DNA of 64,000 nt from Nocardioides phosphati (GCF_014646375.1 NZ_BMNI01000001.1:827949-891948), one strand, 5' to 3'. Positions 37,365-46,813 are shown, numbered from the stretch's first letter. Program-made: numbers and translations. The notes: generated by a model from the letters alone, not told the origin.

Positions 37365-37828
37365 CCATCGAGGTGCTCAACGAGTCGGGCCTGCCGCTGG
37401 ACGTGCAGGCCACCTCGAGGCTCGCCCGGTTCGTGATGGACCGGCTCCGGGTCCACCCCCTCGCCGAGCTCTGCATCAAGGCCGTCGACGAGCCGACGAT
37501 CGCCGAGCTCAACGAGAAGTGGATGGAGAAGGAGGGCCCGACCGACGTGCTCGCCTTCCCCATGGACGAGCTCCGTCCGGGCAAGGTCAACGAGGAGCCC
37601 GAGGAGGGCGTGCTCGGCGACCTCGTGCTGTGCCCCGCGGTCGCAGAGCGCCAGGCCACCGAACGCCGCGAGGCCGGCCAGGCCGACTACTCCACCGAGG
37701 CCGAGCTCCAGCTGCTGACCGTCCACGGCATCCTCCACCTGCTCGGCTACGACCACGCCGAGCCCGAGGAGCACCGGGTCATGTTCGGCCTGCAGGACCA
37801 GCTCCTCGCCGAGTTCCACGCGAGCTGA
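37361..37828 (+). CDS. ybeY: Endoribonuclease YbeY (rRNA maturation)
   Basis: A 155-residue metalloprotein with the zinc motif HGILHLLGYDH near residues 123-133 and TDVLAFPMDE. YbeY acts in 16S rRNA 3' end processing and ribosome quality control. The GTG at 37361 overlaps the phoH stop (GTGA), and AAGGAG lies upstream inside phoH. Confidence 0.94.
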
Positions 37829-37833
37829 CCCCG

Positions 37834-39183
37834 ATGGAGCCTGCGGATCTCTGGCTGCTCGTCCTCGCGGTCGCCCTGACCGCGGTCGCCGGCCTCCTCT
37901 CGGCGGCCGACGCCGCCCTCATCTCGTTCTCGCGCGCCCGCGCCGAGGAGATCGAGCACGAGGGGCGCGCCGGCGCGCGGAAGCTGGTGCGGCTCCTCGA
38001 CGACCCGCCGCGCTACCTCAACAGCGTGCTGCTGCTGCGCATCGCTGCCGAGGTCGCCGCGATCGTCCTGGTCACCTACCTGGCGGTGACGCGCATCGAC
38101 TCCTGGTGGCAGGCGCTGCTGCTGGCCAGCGGCGTGATGATCGTCGTCTCCTACGTCGTGGTCGGCGTCGCTCCGCGCACGCTCGGTCGCCAGCACGCCG
38201 TACCCATTGCGCTGGCGGCAGCCCCGCTGCTACTCACGCTGACGCCGTTCTTCGGGCCCCTGCCGCGGCTGCTGATCATGCTCGGCAACGCGATCACGCC
38301 CGGCCGGGGCTTCCGCGAGGGCCCGTTCTCGACCGAGACCGAGCTGCGCGAGCTCGTCGACCTGGCCACCGCCTCGAGCGTCATCGAGGAGGGCGAGCGC
38401 CAGATGGTGCACAACGTCTTCGAGCTCGGCGACACCTCGGTGCGCGAGGTGATGGTGCCGCGCAACGACGTGGTCTTCGTCGAGCGCCACAAGAACCTCC
38501 GCCAGACGATGTCGCTCTTCCTGCGCAGCGGCTACTCCCGGCTCCCGGTCATCGGCGAGAACCTCGACGACGTCATCGGCCTGGCCTACCTCAAGGACGT
38601 CTCGCGCCGGGTCTTCGACGACGCCGACTCCGAGACCACGCAGCGGATCGACACCCTCCTCCGCCCGATCCACTGGGTGCCCGACAGCCTCCCGGCCGAT
38701 GCCCTCCTCAAGGAGATGCAGGCCCGCCGCCAGCACATGGCGATCGTCGTCGACGAGTACGGCGGCACCGCCGGCATCGTGACCATCGAGGACGTCCTCG
38801 AGGAGATCGTCGGCGAGATCACCGACGAGTACGACGCCGCCTCGGTCGAGGTCGAGCACCTGCCCGACGGCCGGGTGAAGGTCTCCTCCCGCTTCCCGGT
38901 CGACGACCTCGACGAGCTCTTCCCCGACGTCGACATCTCCGACGACGACGTCGACTCGGTCGGCGGCCTGATGGCGAAGCTGATGGGCGTCGTGCCGATC
39001 CCCGGCTCTGCCGTCGAGTGCGAGGGCCTGCACTTCGAGGCGGTGGCCGCGAGTGGCCGTCGCAACCGCATCGACACCGTCGTCATCAGCCGGGTCCCCG
39101 TGGCCGAGGTCGCCGCCGACGACGAGCGCAGCGAGCGCCGGCAGGCCGCTGCGGGGGAGCCGTCCGCAGGCTCGGTAGCCTGA
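37834..39183 (+). CDS. CNNM/CBS/CorC domain membrane protein (HlyC/CorC family)
   Basis: The 449-residue protein has an N-terminal CNNM-type membrane domain with three or four helices (about 5-165), a tandem CBS pair (about 190-330, with [14 protein letters not shown] and [32 protein letters not shown]) and a C-terminal CorC/HlyC domain. Family members are implicated in magnesium or cobalt efflux. The ATG at 37834 is five bases after the ybeY stop, so it belongs to the same operon. Confidence 0.92.
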   Translation: MEPADLWLLVLAVALTAVAGLLSAADAALISFSRARAEEIEHEGRAGARKLVRLLDDPPRYLNSVLLLRIAAEVAAIVLVTYLAVTRIDSWWQALLLASGVMIVVSYVVVGVAPRTLGRQHAVPIALAAAPLLLTLTPFFGPLPRLLIMLGNAITPGRGFREGPFSTETELRELVDLATASSVIEEGERQMVHNVFELGDTSVREVMVPRNDVVFVERHKNLRQTMSLFLRSGYSRLPVIGENLDDVIGLAYLKDVSRRVFDDADSETTQRIDTLLRPIHWVPDSLPADALLKEMQARRQHMAIVVDEYGGTAGIVTIEDVLEEIVGEITDEYDAASVEVEHLPDGRVKVSSRFPVDDLDELFPDVDISDDDVDSVGGLMAKLMGVVPIPGSAVECEGLHFEAVAASGRRNRIDTVVISRVPVAEVAADDERSERRQAAAGEPSAGSVA

Positions 39184-39188
39184 CCCCC

Positions 39189-39527
39189 ATGCCCGATCTT
39201 CCCGTTGCCCTGTCTGCCGAGGACAACAAGCTCGTCGTGCTCGCCCGCGCGACCCGTGCCCGCACCCGTGCCGCCGAGGGCGCCGCCGTCCGCGACAGCG
39301 ACGGCCGCACCTACGCCGCGGCGACGGTCGACCTCCCGAGCCTGCAGCTCAGCGCTGTCCAGGTCTGCATCGGCATGGCGGTCGCCTCCGGCTCGCGCGG
39401 CCTCGAGGCGCTGGTGCTGCTCGGCGACGCCGAGGCCCTCACCGAGCCCGACGCCGCGGCCGTCCGCGACTTCGCCGGTGACGACGTCACGATCATCGTC
39501 ACCGACCCCGCCGGCAAGCTCCGCTGA
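39189..39527 (+). CDS. Cytidine deaminase-like protein lacking the zinc site
   Basis: A 112-residue protein in the place that is held by a cytidine deaminase-like gene between CorC and era in many actinobacteria. The fold-like region [43 protein letters not shown] aligns by eye with the start of cytidine deaminases, but the HAE and PCxxC zinc motifs are missing, so it is unlikely to deaminate cytidine. The ATG at 39189 is seven bases after TAGCCT (39176-39181). A short CCTGGG/CCCAGG hairpin at 39530-39547 follows. Confidence 0.72.
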   Translation: MPDLPVALSAEDNKLVVLARATRARTRAAEGAAVRDSDGRTYAAATVDLPSLQLSAVQVCIGMAVASGSRGLEALVLLGDAEALTEPDAAAVRDFAGDDVTIIVTDPAGKLR

Positions 39528-39604
39528 GGCCTGGGACACGCCCCAGGTTGCGGTTCGGTCTCAGGCAGTGACGCTCTCCGGAGCGCCGCGCTAGCGTCGT
39601 CCGT

Positions 39605-40990
39605 GTGACGACCCCCCTCGGATGGGACCGACACCGGGAGGGCGTGGCGCGACTGCTCTCGTCGTACGCCGCGATCCCGACCGGAGCGCCCGTGCGCCTG
39701 CGCAAGCGCACCTCCAACCTCTTCCGTCCGCGCGAGCAGGTCGAGGCCGGGCTCGACGTCTCCGGGCTGGACGGCGTGATCGCCGTCGACCCCGTCGCGC
39801 GCACCGCCGACGTGCAGGGCATGTGCACCTACGAGCACCTCGTCGAGGCGACGCTCGCCCACGGCCTGGTGCCGTTCGTCGTGCCGCAGCTGCGCACCAT
39901 CACCCTCGGCGGCGCGGTCACCGGCCTCGGCATCGAGGCGACCAGCTTCCGCCTCGGCCTGCCGCACGAGTCCGTCCTCGAGATGGACGTGCTGACCGGG
40001 TCCGGCGAGGTCGTGACGACCCGACCGGGGGAGCCCCTCTTCGACACCTTCCCCAACTCCTACGGCTCGCTCGGCTACGCCACGCGGCTCCGCATCGAGC
40101 TCGAGCCCGCTCCGGCGTACGCCGCGCTGCGGCACGTGGCCTTCAGCGACTCCGGCCTGCTGGAGAAGGCGATCGCCGAGGTCGTCGAGACCGGCGAGTG
40201 GGAGGGGCAGCGGGTCGACGCGATGGACGGTGTGGCCTTCGCGCCCGGCGAGCTGGTGCTGACGCTCGCCCGGTGGACCGACGAGGCGCCCCACGGCGGC
40301 CAGCCCTCCGACTACACCGGCTCGCAGGTCTTCTACCGGTCGCTGCAGGAGCGCGAGAGTGACCTGCTCACGTTCCACGACTACCTCTGGCGCTGGGACA
40401 CCGACTGGTTCTGGTGCTCGGCCGCGTTCGGTGCGCAGCACCCTGTCGTGCGCCGCCTGTGGCCGCGGCGCCTGCGGCGCTCCGACGTCTACCACCGGCT
40501 GCTCGGCCTCGACCAGAAGCTCGGCATCTCGCGCCGGCTCGACGCCCGTGCGGGTCGGCCCGAGCCCGAGCGCGTGGTCCAGGACGTCGAGGTGCCGCTC
40601 GACCGGCTGGGGGAGTTCCTCACCTGGTTCGACGCCGAGGTCGGCATGCGGCCGGTCTGGCTCTGCCCGCTGCGGCTGCGGCGCGAGGCGGCCCCGGGCG
40701 AGCGGCCCTGGCCGACGTACCCGCTGGAGCCGGGCACGACCTACGTCAACGTCGGCTTCTGGGGCACGGTGCGGGTCGGCGACGGCGCCTCCGAGGGGCC
40801 GACCAACCGCGCGATCGAGGCGAAGGTCAGCGAGCTCGGCGGCCACAAGTCCCTCTACAGCGAGGCGTTCTACGACGCCGCGACGTTCGACCGGCTCTAC
40901 GACGGTCCGCACCTCGCGGCGGTGAAGCAGCAGCACGACCCCGACGGGCGACTCACGTCGCTCTACGACAAGGCAGTTCACAGGAGGTAG
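39605..40990 (+). CDS. bfaA: FAD-binding oxidoreductase of 10-methyl fatty-acid synthesis (BfaA/TmsA-like)
   Basis: A 461-residue FAD-linked oxidase with a PCMH-type FAD domain in the first 200 residues (MCTYEHLVEATLAHGLVPFVVPQLRTITLGGAVTGLG) and KRTSNLFRPR near residue 35. Its similarity in layout to actinobacterial BfaA/TmsA, and the methyltransferase gene three bases downstream, suggest it reduces a methylene intermediate to the 10-methyl fatty acid (tuberculostearic acid type). No membrane segment. GTG 39605 follows TAGCGT (39592-39597) by seven bases. Plant DWF1-type oxidases share this fold, so the substrate is inferred. Confidence 0.68.
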   Translation: MTTPLGWDRHREGVARLLSSYAAIPTGAPVRLRKRTSNLFRPREQVEAGLDVSGLDGVIAVDPVARTADVQGMCTYEHLVEATLAHGLVPFVVPQLRTITLGGAVTGLGIEATSFRLGLPHESVLEMDVLTGSGEVVTTRPGEPLFDTFPNSYGSLGYATRLRIELEPAPAYAALRHVAFSDSGLLEKAIAEVVETGEWEGQRVDAMDGVAFAPGELVLTLARWTDEAPHGGQPSDYTGSQVFYRSLQERESDLLTFHDYLWRWDTDWFWCSAAFGAQHPVVRRLWPRRLRRSDVYHRLLGLDQKLGISRRLDARAGRPEPERVVQDVEVPLDRLGEFLTWFDAEVGMRPVWLCPLRLRREAAPGERPWPTYPLEPGTTYVNVGFWGTVRVGDGASEGPTNRAIEAKVSELGGHKSLYSEAFYDAATFDRLYDGPHLAAVKQQHDPDGRLTSLYDKAVHRR

Positions 40991-40993
40991 CCC

Positions 40994-42274
40994 ATGGCCC
41001 GGATCGCCGAGGTTCTCGACAGCTTCTTCGACGGCGGACTGCCCATCCGCCTCGCCGCGTACGACGGGAGCGAGGCGGGCGACACCGACTCGCCGTACAC
41101 GCTCGACATCACGTCTCCGCGCGGCCTCGCCTACGTGCTCACGGCACCGGGCGACCTCGGCCTCGCGCGTGCCTACGTGAGCGGCGACCTCGTGCTCCAG
41201 GGCACCCACCCCGGCGACCCCTACCCGGCCCTGTCCCTCATCGTCGGCCGCACCGACGTGGCCCGCCCCGGCCCGCTCGAGGTGATCAGGCTGATGACCG
41301 AGCTCGGCCTGTCGCACTTCATTCCTCCGAAGCCGCCGCCGGAGGAGCACCTTCCGGCCTGGCGCAACAAGCTCGAGGGGCTGCGCTGGTTCCAGCGCCA
41401 CACCGAGGTGCGTGACGCCGACGCGATCCACCACCACTACGACGTGTCCAACCGCTTCTACGAGCTCGTGCTCGGCCCCTCGATGACCTACACCTGCGCG
41501 GTCTTCCCGCGGCCGGTCGCGACGCTCGAGGAGGCGCAGGAGGCGAAGTACGACCTGATCTGCCGCAAGCTCGACCTGCGCCCCGGCCAGCGGCTGCTCG
41601 ACCTCGGCTGCGGCTGGGGCGGCATGGTCCGCTTCGCGGCCCGCGAGTACGGCGTGCACGCGCTCGGCGTCACGCTCTCGCGCGAGCAGGCGTCGTGGGC
41701 CCAGCGCGCGATCAAGGAGGAGCACCTCGACCCGTACGCCGAGGTGCGGCACCTCGACTACCGCCACGTCGAGGAGAGCGGCTTCGACGCGATCAGCTCG
41801 ATCGGCCTCACCGAGCACATCGGGGTGGCCAACTACCCGGCGTACTTCGGGTTCATCCGCGACCGGCTCAAGCCCGACGGGCGGCTGCTCAACCACTGCA
41901 TCACGCGCTCGGACAGCCGCCACGGTGCGCGGGCGGGTGCGTTCATCGACCGCTACGTCTTCCCCGACGGCGAGCTGGCGACCTCGGGCACGATCGTCGC
42001 GGCGATGGAGGACAGCGGGCTGGAGGTGCAGCACCACGAGAACATCCGCCGCCACTACGCGCTCACCCTCGCCGGCTGGAACCGCAACCTCGTCGACAAC
42101 TGGGACGCGTGCGTCGAGGAGGCGGGCATCGGCACGGCACGGGTGTGGGGCCTCTACATGGCGGGGTCGCGGGTCGGCTTCGAGCGCAACGAGATCCAGC
42201 TCCACCACGTGCTCGCCACGAAGACCGTCGACGGCCAGACGTCGTACCCCATGCGCCACGCGTTCGGGGTGTAG
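40994..42274 (+). CDS. bfaB: Cyclopropane/10-methylene fatty-acid methyltransferase (BfaB/TmsB-like)
   Basis: The 426-residue SAM-dependent enzyme of the cyclopropane-fatty-acid synthase family has the SAM motif LLDLGCGWGGMVRFAAREYG near residues 201-220 and a conserved HHHYDVSNRFYELVLGPSMTYTCAVF region. It methylates a double bond of an acyl chain in phospholipid; with the adjacent FAD oxidase it is expected to give 10-methyl branched rather than cyclopropane acids. The start is ATG 40994, preceded by AGGAGG, which lies at the 3' end of the oxidase gene. Confidence 0.8.
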   Translation: MARIAEVLDSFFDGGLPIRLAAYDGSEAGDTDSPYTLDITSPRGLAYVLTAPGDLGLARAYVSGDLVLQGTHPGDPYPALSLIVGRTDVARPGPLEVIRLMTELGLSHFIPPKPPPEEHLPAWRNKLEGLRWFQRHTEVRDADAIHHHYDVSNRFYELVLGPSMTYTCAVFPRPVATLEEAQEAKYDLICRKLDLRPGQRLLDLGCGWGGMVRFAAREYGVHALGVTLSREQASWAQRAIKEEHLDPYAEVRHLDYRHVEESGFDAISSIGLTEHIGVANYPAYFGFIRDRLKPDGRLLNHCITRSDSRHGARAGAFIDRYVFPDGELATSGTIVAAMEDSGLEVQHHENIRRHYALTLAGWNRNLVDNWDACVEEAGIGTARVWGLYMAGSRVGFERNEIQLHHVLATKTVDGQTSYPMRHAFGV

Positions 42275-42298
42275 CTCTCCCGCCGGTAGCCTTGGCCG

Positions 42299-43141
42299 GT
42301 GAGCACCCGAGCAGCGCAGTACGCCGCGACCGTCCTGAGGCGGGAGCAGCTCTCCGACCACTTCGTGCGGATCGTGCTCGGCGGCGACGGCCTCACGGCG
42401 TTCGAAAGCACGGGCGTGCCGGACGAATGGGTAGCGCTCACGGTGCCGGGGCAGTTCCAGACCCGCTACTACACGGTCCGCTCGTGGGCTGCGGGTGAGC
42501 TCACCCTCGACATCGTCGTCCACGACCACGGCCTGGTCACGGAGTGGGCCGCGGGCGACTGCGTCGGCGACGTGGTGACGATCAGCGCCGCCAAGGGCAG
42601 CTTCGACATGCCCGAGTCGGCGCAGTGGCTGCTGCTGGTCGGTGACCTGACCGCCCTGCCCGCGATCGCGCGGATCATCGAGACGGCTCCGGCCGGCCTC
42701 GACGTGCGCGCGTGGGTGGAGATCCCCGACGCCCCGCTCACCGATTACCTCCTGGGTGTCGCGGACGGACAGTCGGGGACGATCACGTGGGTCCCGGTGC
42801 CGCACGACGCCGAGACCGCGACCGCCGCGATCGTCGAGGCCATCACGTGGCCCGACGGCGAGGGCTACTTCTGGATGGCGGGGGAGTCCGCGCAGATGCG
42901 GGCGATCCGCAAGCACCTCATGCGCGAGGTGAAGCTCCCCACCAGCGCCTACGACGTGATGGGCTACTGGCGCGGCGGTGGCCACCAGCGCCAGCCGCGT
43001 GCGGTCGACCCCGGGCCGATCTGGCGCGAGGGCAAGGCACAGGGCAAGACCGACGACGAGATCTGGGCGGCGTACGACGCGGCCCGCGACGAAGCAGCCG
43101 CACAGGCGGCCGATGACGCAGCACGAGAGGCTGACCGATGA
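42299..43141 (+). CDS. Siderophore-interacting-type FAD/NAD(P)H reductase
   Basis: A 280-residue flavoprotein of the SIP/ViuB family, with a FAD-binding barrel at the N-terminus (LRREQLSDHFVRIVLGGDGL, TRYYTVRSW) and an NAD(P)H domain (LLVGDLTALPAIARIIE, YFWMAGESAQMRAIRKHL). Relatives reduce ferric siderophores. The last 45 residues are charged and helical. GTG 42299 is six bases after TAGCCT (42287-42292). Its stop overlaps the era start (ATGA). Supplying electrons to the neighbouring FAD oxidase is a possibility but not shown. Confidence 0.82.
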   Translation: MSTRAAQYAATVLRREQLSDHFVRIVLGGDGLTAFESTGVPDEWVALTVPGQFQTRYYTVRSWAAGELTLDIVVHDHGLVTEWAAGDCVGDVVTISAAKGSFDMPESAQWLLLVGDLTALPAIARIIETAPAGLDVRAWVEIPDAPLTDYLLGVADGQSGTITWVPVPHDAETATAAIVEAITWPDGEGYFWMAGESAQMRAIRKHLMREVKLPTSAYDVMGYWRGGGHQRQPRAVDPGPIWREGKAQGKTDDEIWAAYDAARDEAAAQAADDAAREADR

Positions 43142-44124
43142 CCGAGCACGACCGCGACTTCGACATCAAGGGCGTGGCGCCGGCGCCACCGCTCCACGGC
43201 CAGCGTCCCGAGGGCTACCGCAGCGGCTTCGCCTGCTTCGTGGGCCGTCCCAACGCCGGCAAGTCGACGCTGACCAACGCGCTGGTCGGCTCGAAGGTGG
43301 TCATCACCTCCAACAAGCCGCAGACCACCCGCACCGTGGTGAAGGGCATCGTCCACCGCGACGACGCCCAGCTGATCCTCGTCGACACCCCTGGCCTGCA
43401 CCGCCCGCGGACCCTGCTCGGCGAGCGCCTCAACGACCTGGTCATGTCGACGTGGTCCGAGGTCGACGTGGTCGCCGTCTGCTTCCCGGCGGACGAGAAG
43501 ATCGGTCCCGGTGACACCTTCATCGTCAACGAGCTGGCCAAGGTCCGGCGCACGACGAAGATCGCGATCGCGACGAAGACGGACAAGGCGACGCCCGAGC
43601 AGCTCGCCTCGCACCTGCTAGCGATCGCCGAGCTCGGCCGCACCACCGGCACCGACTGGGCCGAGATCGTCCCCGTCTCCGCCGTGGGCGACAGCCAGGT
43701 CGGCCTGCTCGCGGACATCCTGATCGGCCTGATGCCGGAGGGCCCGCAGCTCTACCCCGACGGCGAGCTGAGCGACGCACCCGAGGAGGCGATCGTCGCC
43801 GAGCTGATCCGTGAGGCTGCGCTCGAGGGCGTGCGCGACGAGCTGCCGCACTCGATCGCGGTCGTCGTCGAGGAGATGAACCTCCGCGAGGGCCGTCCTG
43901 CCGACCGGCCGCTGCTCGACATCCACGCCAACCTTTTCGTGGAGCGCGACAGCCAGAAGGGCATCATCATCGGCCACAAGGGCTCGCGGCTGCGCGAGGT
44001 CGGCACGGCCGCGCGCCTGCAGATCGCGGCGATGCTCGGCACGCCCGTCCACCTCGACCTGCACGTGAAGGTCGCCAAGGACTGGCAGCGCGACCCGCGC
44101 CAGCTGCGCAAGCTCGGCTTCTGA
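43138..44124 (+). CDS. era: GTPase Era
   Basis: The 328-residue GTPase needed for 16S rRNA processing and 30S assembly. G1 is GRPNAGKST near residue 36, G3 is DTPGLHRP, G4 is TKTD and G5 is VSAVGD. The C-terminal KH domain contains IIGHKGSRLREVGTAARLQI. It has an extra 25-residue N-terminal tail compared with short Era proteins. It starts inside the stop of the flavoprotein gene and ends four bases before the convergent lipoprotein gene. Confidence 0.95.
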   Translation: MTEHDRDFDIKGVAPAPPLHGQRPEGYRSGFACFVGRPNAGKSTLTNALVGSKVVITSNKPQTTRTVVKGIVHRDDAQLILVDTPGLHRPRTLLGERLNDLVMSTWSEVDVVAVCFPADEKIGPGDTFIVNELAKVRRTTKIAIATKTDKATPEQLASHLLAIAELGRTTGTDWAEIVPVSAVGDSQVGLLADILIGLMPEGPQLYPDGELSDAPEEAIVAELIREAALEGVRDELPHSIAVVVEEMNLREGRPADRPLLDIHANLFVERDSQKGIIIGHKGSRLREVGTAARLQIAAMLGTPVHLDLHVKVAKDWQRDPRQLRKLGF

Positions 44125-44127
44125 GCC

Positions 44128-44952
44128 CTACTGCTTCTTGGGCGCCCAGCAGAAGCCGTAGTGCTGGCCCGCCTGCCACTGCGTCTTCGTCGGCGGGGTC
44201 CAGCCCCAGGTGAAGCTCAGCTTGTCGTGCGCGAGGCCACGCACCCGGTCCTCACAGGCGCTGCCGGCGGCACGCGCCTTCGCAGGACCGGGGAAGCGGC
44301 CCTTCGCGGCACCCCTCACGTCGAGGCTCGCGACCGCGCGCCAGCTGCTCGGCGCCGAGCAGATCACCTGCTGCGCGCCCTTCGAGCCGGGCTTGGCCGT
44401 GGCGCAGCGACCCCAGCGGTCGCGCCCGGACTGCTTGTCGAGGACCTTCCGCAGGTGGCCGTCGAGCCGGGCGAGGCGACCTTCCGCGGCGAGCGCGATG
44501 ACGTCACAGCGCACCCACGACTGACCGGCGTCGGACTGCTCGAGCGTGGGTCCGAACCAGGTCGGCGAGAGCATGCTGAGCCGGCGCTGCTCACCCGACC
44601 CGCCGACGTACGCCGCGAACCGGCGCGGGCACTCCGTCGCCATCTGGCTGCGCACCTTCTCGGAGTCGATGGCGAGGAGGTGGCCGCTCGGGGTGAGGGT
44701 CGCCGCGGGGCCGACGAAGTAGGTCTGCACGGTGTGGACCCTGCGGCAGGCCACGGGCCTGGCGTCGCTGGTGGCGGCCAGGGCCTCGGCGTACCGGAGG
44801 CGGTAGCAGGCGCCCGTCGAGGGCCAGGGGGCCGCGCTCGCGGTCGGCGGGTGGGTCGGGGTGACGGTCGGGGCAGCGACCGGCGCCTTGTCGTTGCACG
44901 CGGCGGTGGCCAGCGCCAGGGCGGCCACGGCGAGCAGTCGGGTGATGCGCAT
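44128..44952 (-). CDS. Septum-formation-family lipoprotein, copy 1
   Basis: The 274-residue protein has an N-terminal lipoprotein-type signal (ALALATAAC, cysteine near 19) and an extracytoplasmic part rich in paired cysteines, with GACYRLRY, PVACRRVHTVQTY, SWVRCDVIAL, GRCATAKP, VICSAPSSWRAV and FCWAPKK. This matches the septum formation domain seen in actinobacterial exported proteins. The function is poorly known. It is a paralogue of the next gene, which is transcribed just ahead of it, eight bases away. Confidence 0.72.
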   Translation of the reverse strand: MRITRLLAVAALALATAACNDKAPVAAPTVTPTHPPTASAAPWPSTGACYRLRYAEALAATSDARPVACRRVHTVQTYFVGPAATLTPSGHLLAIDSEKVRSQMATECPRRFAAYVGGSGEQRRLSMLSPTWFGPTLEQSDAGQSWVRCDVIALAAEGRLARLDGHLRKVLDKQSGRDRWGRCATAKPGSKGAQQVICSAPSSWRAVASLDVRGAAKGRFPGPAKARAAGSACEDRVRGLAHDKLSFTWGWTPPTKTQWQAGQHYGFCWAPKKQ

Positions 44953-44960
44953 CGGGTCCC

Positions 44961-45788
44961 TCACTTCTCGGTCCTGGCCCAGCAGACCGACCGGCGGTTG
45001 CCGGCCTCCCACTCGTCCTTGTGGAACCACGTGTAGCCGAACTGGAAGTCCACGGCGTAGTTGAGCCAGGCGCTGATCGACGTGCGGCAGTACTCGTGCG
45101 TCTTCACCTCGATCTCGCGGTCGCCCGGGTAGGCCTCGCCGGGCTCGCCGACCTTGATCGTCGTCGCGGCGCGCCAGTCGTGCGGACGGCTGCACGGGAC
45201 CTTCCTGCTGGTGCTGACCGAGGGCCCCCGCCCGCACACCATCCAGCGGTCGGCGGGCTTGCTCGAGTGGAGCAGCCCCTCCGTACGCCGCGGGAGGGCG
45301 GGCAGGTCGTGCCCCGCTGCAGTGGTGCCGGCGAGGAGGTCGCAGCGGTACCACCGCGCGCCCTTCTTCCAGGCCTTCTCCGACGGCCGGAACCACCGCC
45401 AGGTCAGCACCGTGCGCATCACGACGGACTCGTCGGCACCGAGGTGCTCCGCGAAGGCGTCGTTGCACGCGCGGTAGCCCGCGAGCGCCACCTCCTCGCT
45501 GTCGTACGCCGCGTGGTCGAGCGCCGCCGGCAGCTCGCCGACGGCGTACGTCTCGGCGGTGTGGCGCTTGCTGCAGCTCACGGTGCGCGTGGCGTTGGTG
45601 GTCAGCCGGACGTCGTGGGCGTCGAGGACGCGGCACGCGCCGCGGCTGGGTGCGGAGACCGCGTCGACCTGGTCGGGGTCGACGTCCGCGCCGAGGCCGG
45701 GGCCGCAGCCGCTGGTCAGGAGGAGGGCGGCCAGCGAGAGCGCGAAGGCCCCCGTCAGTGCGCACATGCGCAGCACGCCTCGCACCAT
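44961..45788 (-). CDS. Septum-formation-family lipoprotein, copy 2
   Basis: A 275-residue lipoprotein with lipobox LLTSGC near residue 28. It shares with its downstream neighbour the order of cysteine motifs: ACRVLDAH, VSCSKRHTAETYAVG, WYRCDLLAG, VPCSRPHDWRA and SVCWARTE. ATG 45788 is chosen because ACAGGA lies before it; a GTG at 45806 in the same frame is possible. The pair is probably an operon. Substrate or partner is unknown. Confidence 0.72.
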   Translation of the reverse strand: MVRGVLRMCALTGAFALSLAALLLTSGCGPGLGADVDPDQVDAVSAPSRGACRVLDAHDVRLTTNATRTVSCSKRHTAETYAVGELPAALDHAAYDSEEVALAGYRACNDAFAEHLGADESVVMRTVLTWRWFRPSEKAWKKGARWYRCDLLAGTTAAGHDLPALPRRTEGLLHSSKPADRWMVCGRGPSVSTSRKVPCSRPHDWRAATTIKVGEPGEAYPGDREIEVKTHEYCRTSISAWLNYAVDFQFGYTWFHKDEWEAGNRRSVCWARTEK

Positions 45789-45816
45789 CGGTCCTGTCCC
45801 GTTCACCCTCGCGTGC

Positions 45817-46314
45817 TCACTCGAGCGTGAGCGCGGCGATCGTACCGCCCAGCTCGTAGGCCGCCTCGCGGTGCGCGTCGGTGACCTCGCCGAGGACCTC
45901 GAGCACGTCGTACCCCTGCTTCCAGCCGAGCGCGCCGACGATGCTGGTGACGCTGCGGACGGCTCCGGTGAGGTCGTAGCGACCGTGGACGTAGAGCCCG
46001 AACGGGCGCTTGGCGGTGGTGCCGCTCTCGTTGCTGACGTCGGTGGAGCCGGTGTCGTCGAGCTGCCCGCCGACGGCCAGGAAGGTCGAGTCGAAGAAGT
46101 GCTTGAGCGCGCCGCTCATGTAGCCGAAGTTGGCGGTCGTGCCGAGGAGGTAGCCGTCGGCGGCGAGGACGTCGTCGGCGGTCGCCTCCAGCGCCGCCTT
46201 CACCACGACCTCCACGCCCTCGATGCTCTCGTCGTGGGCGCCGGCGACCACTGCGTCGGTGAGGGCCTGCAGCGAACGGGTCGGGGAGTGGTGGACCACC
46301 AGGAGCCGTGCCAT
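45817..46314 (-). CDS. Flavodoxin family NAD(P)H-dependent reductase
   Basis: The 165-residue flavodoxin-like protein starts MARLLVVHHSPTRSLQALTDAVV, the phosphate-binding loop for FMN, and has the second FMN loop GYLLGTTANFGYMSGALKHFFD. It is likely an FMN-dependent oxidoreductase or WrbA-like quinone reductase. It is soluble. It is divergent from the DUF1003 gene with 29 bases between the starts. Confidence 0.85.
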   Translation of the reverse strand: MARLLVVHHSPTRSLQALTDAVVAGAHDESIEGVEVVVKAALEATADDVLAADGYLLGTTANFGYMSGALKHFFDSTFLAVGGQLDDTGSTDVSNESGTTAKRPFGLYVHGRYDLTGAVRSVTSIVGALGWKQGYDVLEVLGEVTDAHREAAYELGGTIAALTLE

Positions 46315-46343
46315 GACCTCGAATCTAGTGCCAGCATCAGCAC

Positions 46344-46733
46344 ATGAGCACCCCACACCAGAGCAGGCACCCCGGCGTCGCGGCGTACCTCGAGAAGCGG
46401 GCCGGCAGCGTCCAGGCCCGGCTTGCCGACCTGATCACGGCGTTCGCGGGGTCGATGACCTTCGTCTACGTGCATGTCGTCGTGTTCGCGGTCTGGATGC
46501 TCGTGGCCGAGAAGAGCCCCTGGCCGACGCTGACGCTCGTCGTCTCGCTCGAGGCGATCTTCCTGTCGACCTTCGTGATGATCGGGCAGAACCGGCAGGC
46601 GGCGATCCAGCAGGCGAAGGCGGACCACGACTTCGTGGAGCAGGAGCTCGAGCTGAAGACCAACACCGAGATCACCCGGGCGATCCACCAGCTCACCGCC
46701 GAGCTGCACCGGCGGCTGCTGATCGAGGACTGA
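46344..46733 (+). CDS. DUF1003 family membrane protein
   Basis: The 129-residue protein has two transmembrane helices (about 28-50 and 63-82) and the DUF1003 hallmark SLEAIFLSTFVMIGQNRQAAIQQAKADHDF, followed by a coiled-coil tail. The function is unknown. Its ATG is at 46344, preceded by CAGCAT six bases away. Confidence 0.85.
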   Translation: MSTPHQSRHPGVAAYLEKRAGSVQARLADLITAFAGSMTFVYVHVVVFAVWMLVAEKSPWPTLTLVVSLEAIFLSTFVMIGQNRQAAIQQAKADHDFVEQELELKTNTEITRAIHQLTAELHRRLLIED

Positions 46734-46784
46734 CGAGGAGTGACGCGCGCGGTGTGGGGAGGCGCTGCTACTGTGGTTGTCGTC

Positions 46785-46813
46785 ATGATGCGCCAGTTCC
46801 TTCTTCTTGGTCG

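Noticed and set aside
39311..42985. 1224-residue minus-strand open frame opposite the fatty-acid genes
   Set aside because: It is antisense to three well-supported genes and consists of Arg/Val/Asp/Glu-rich filler, as expected from G/C third positions.
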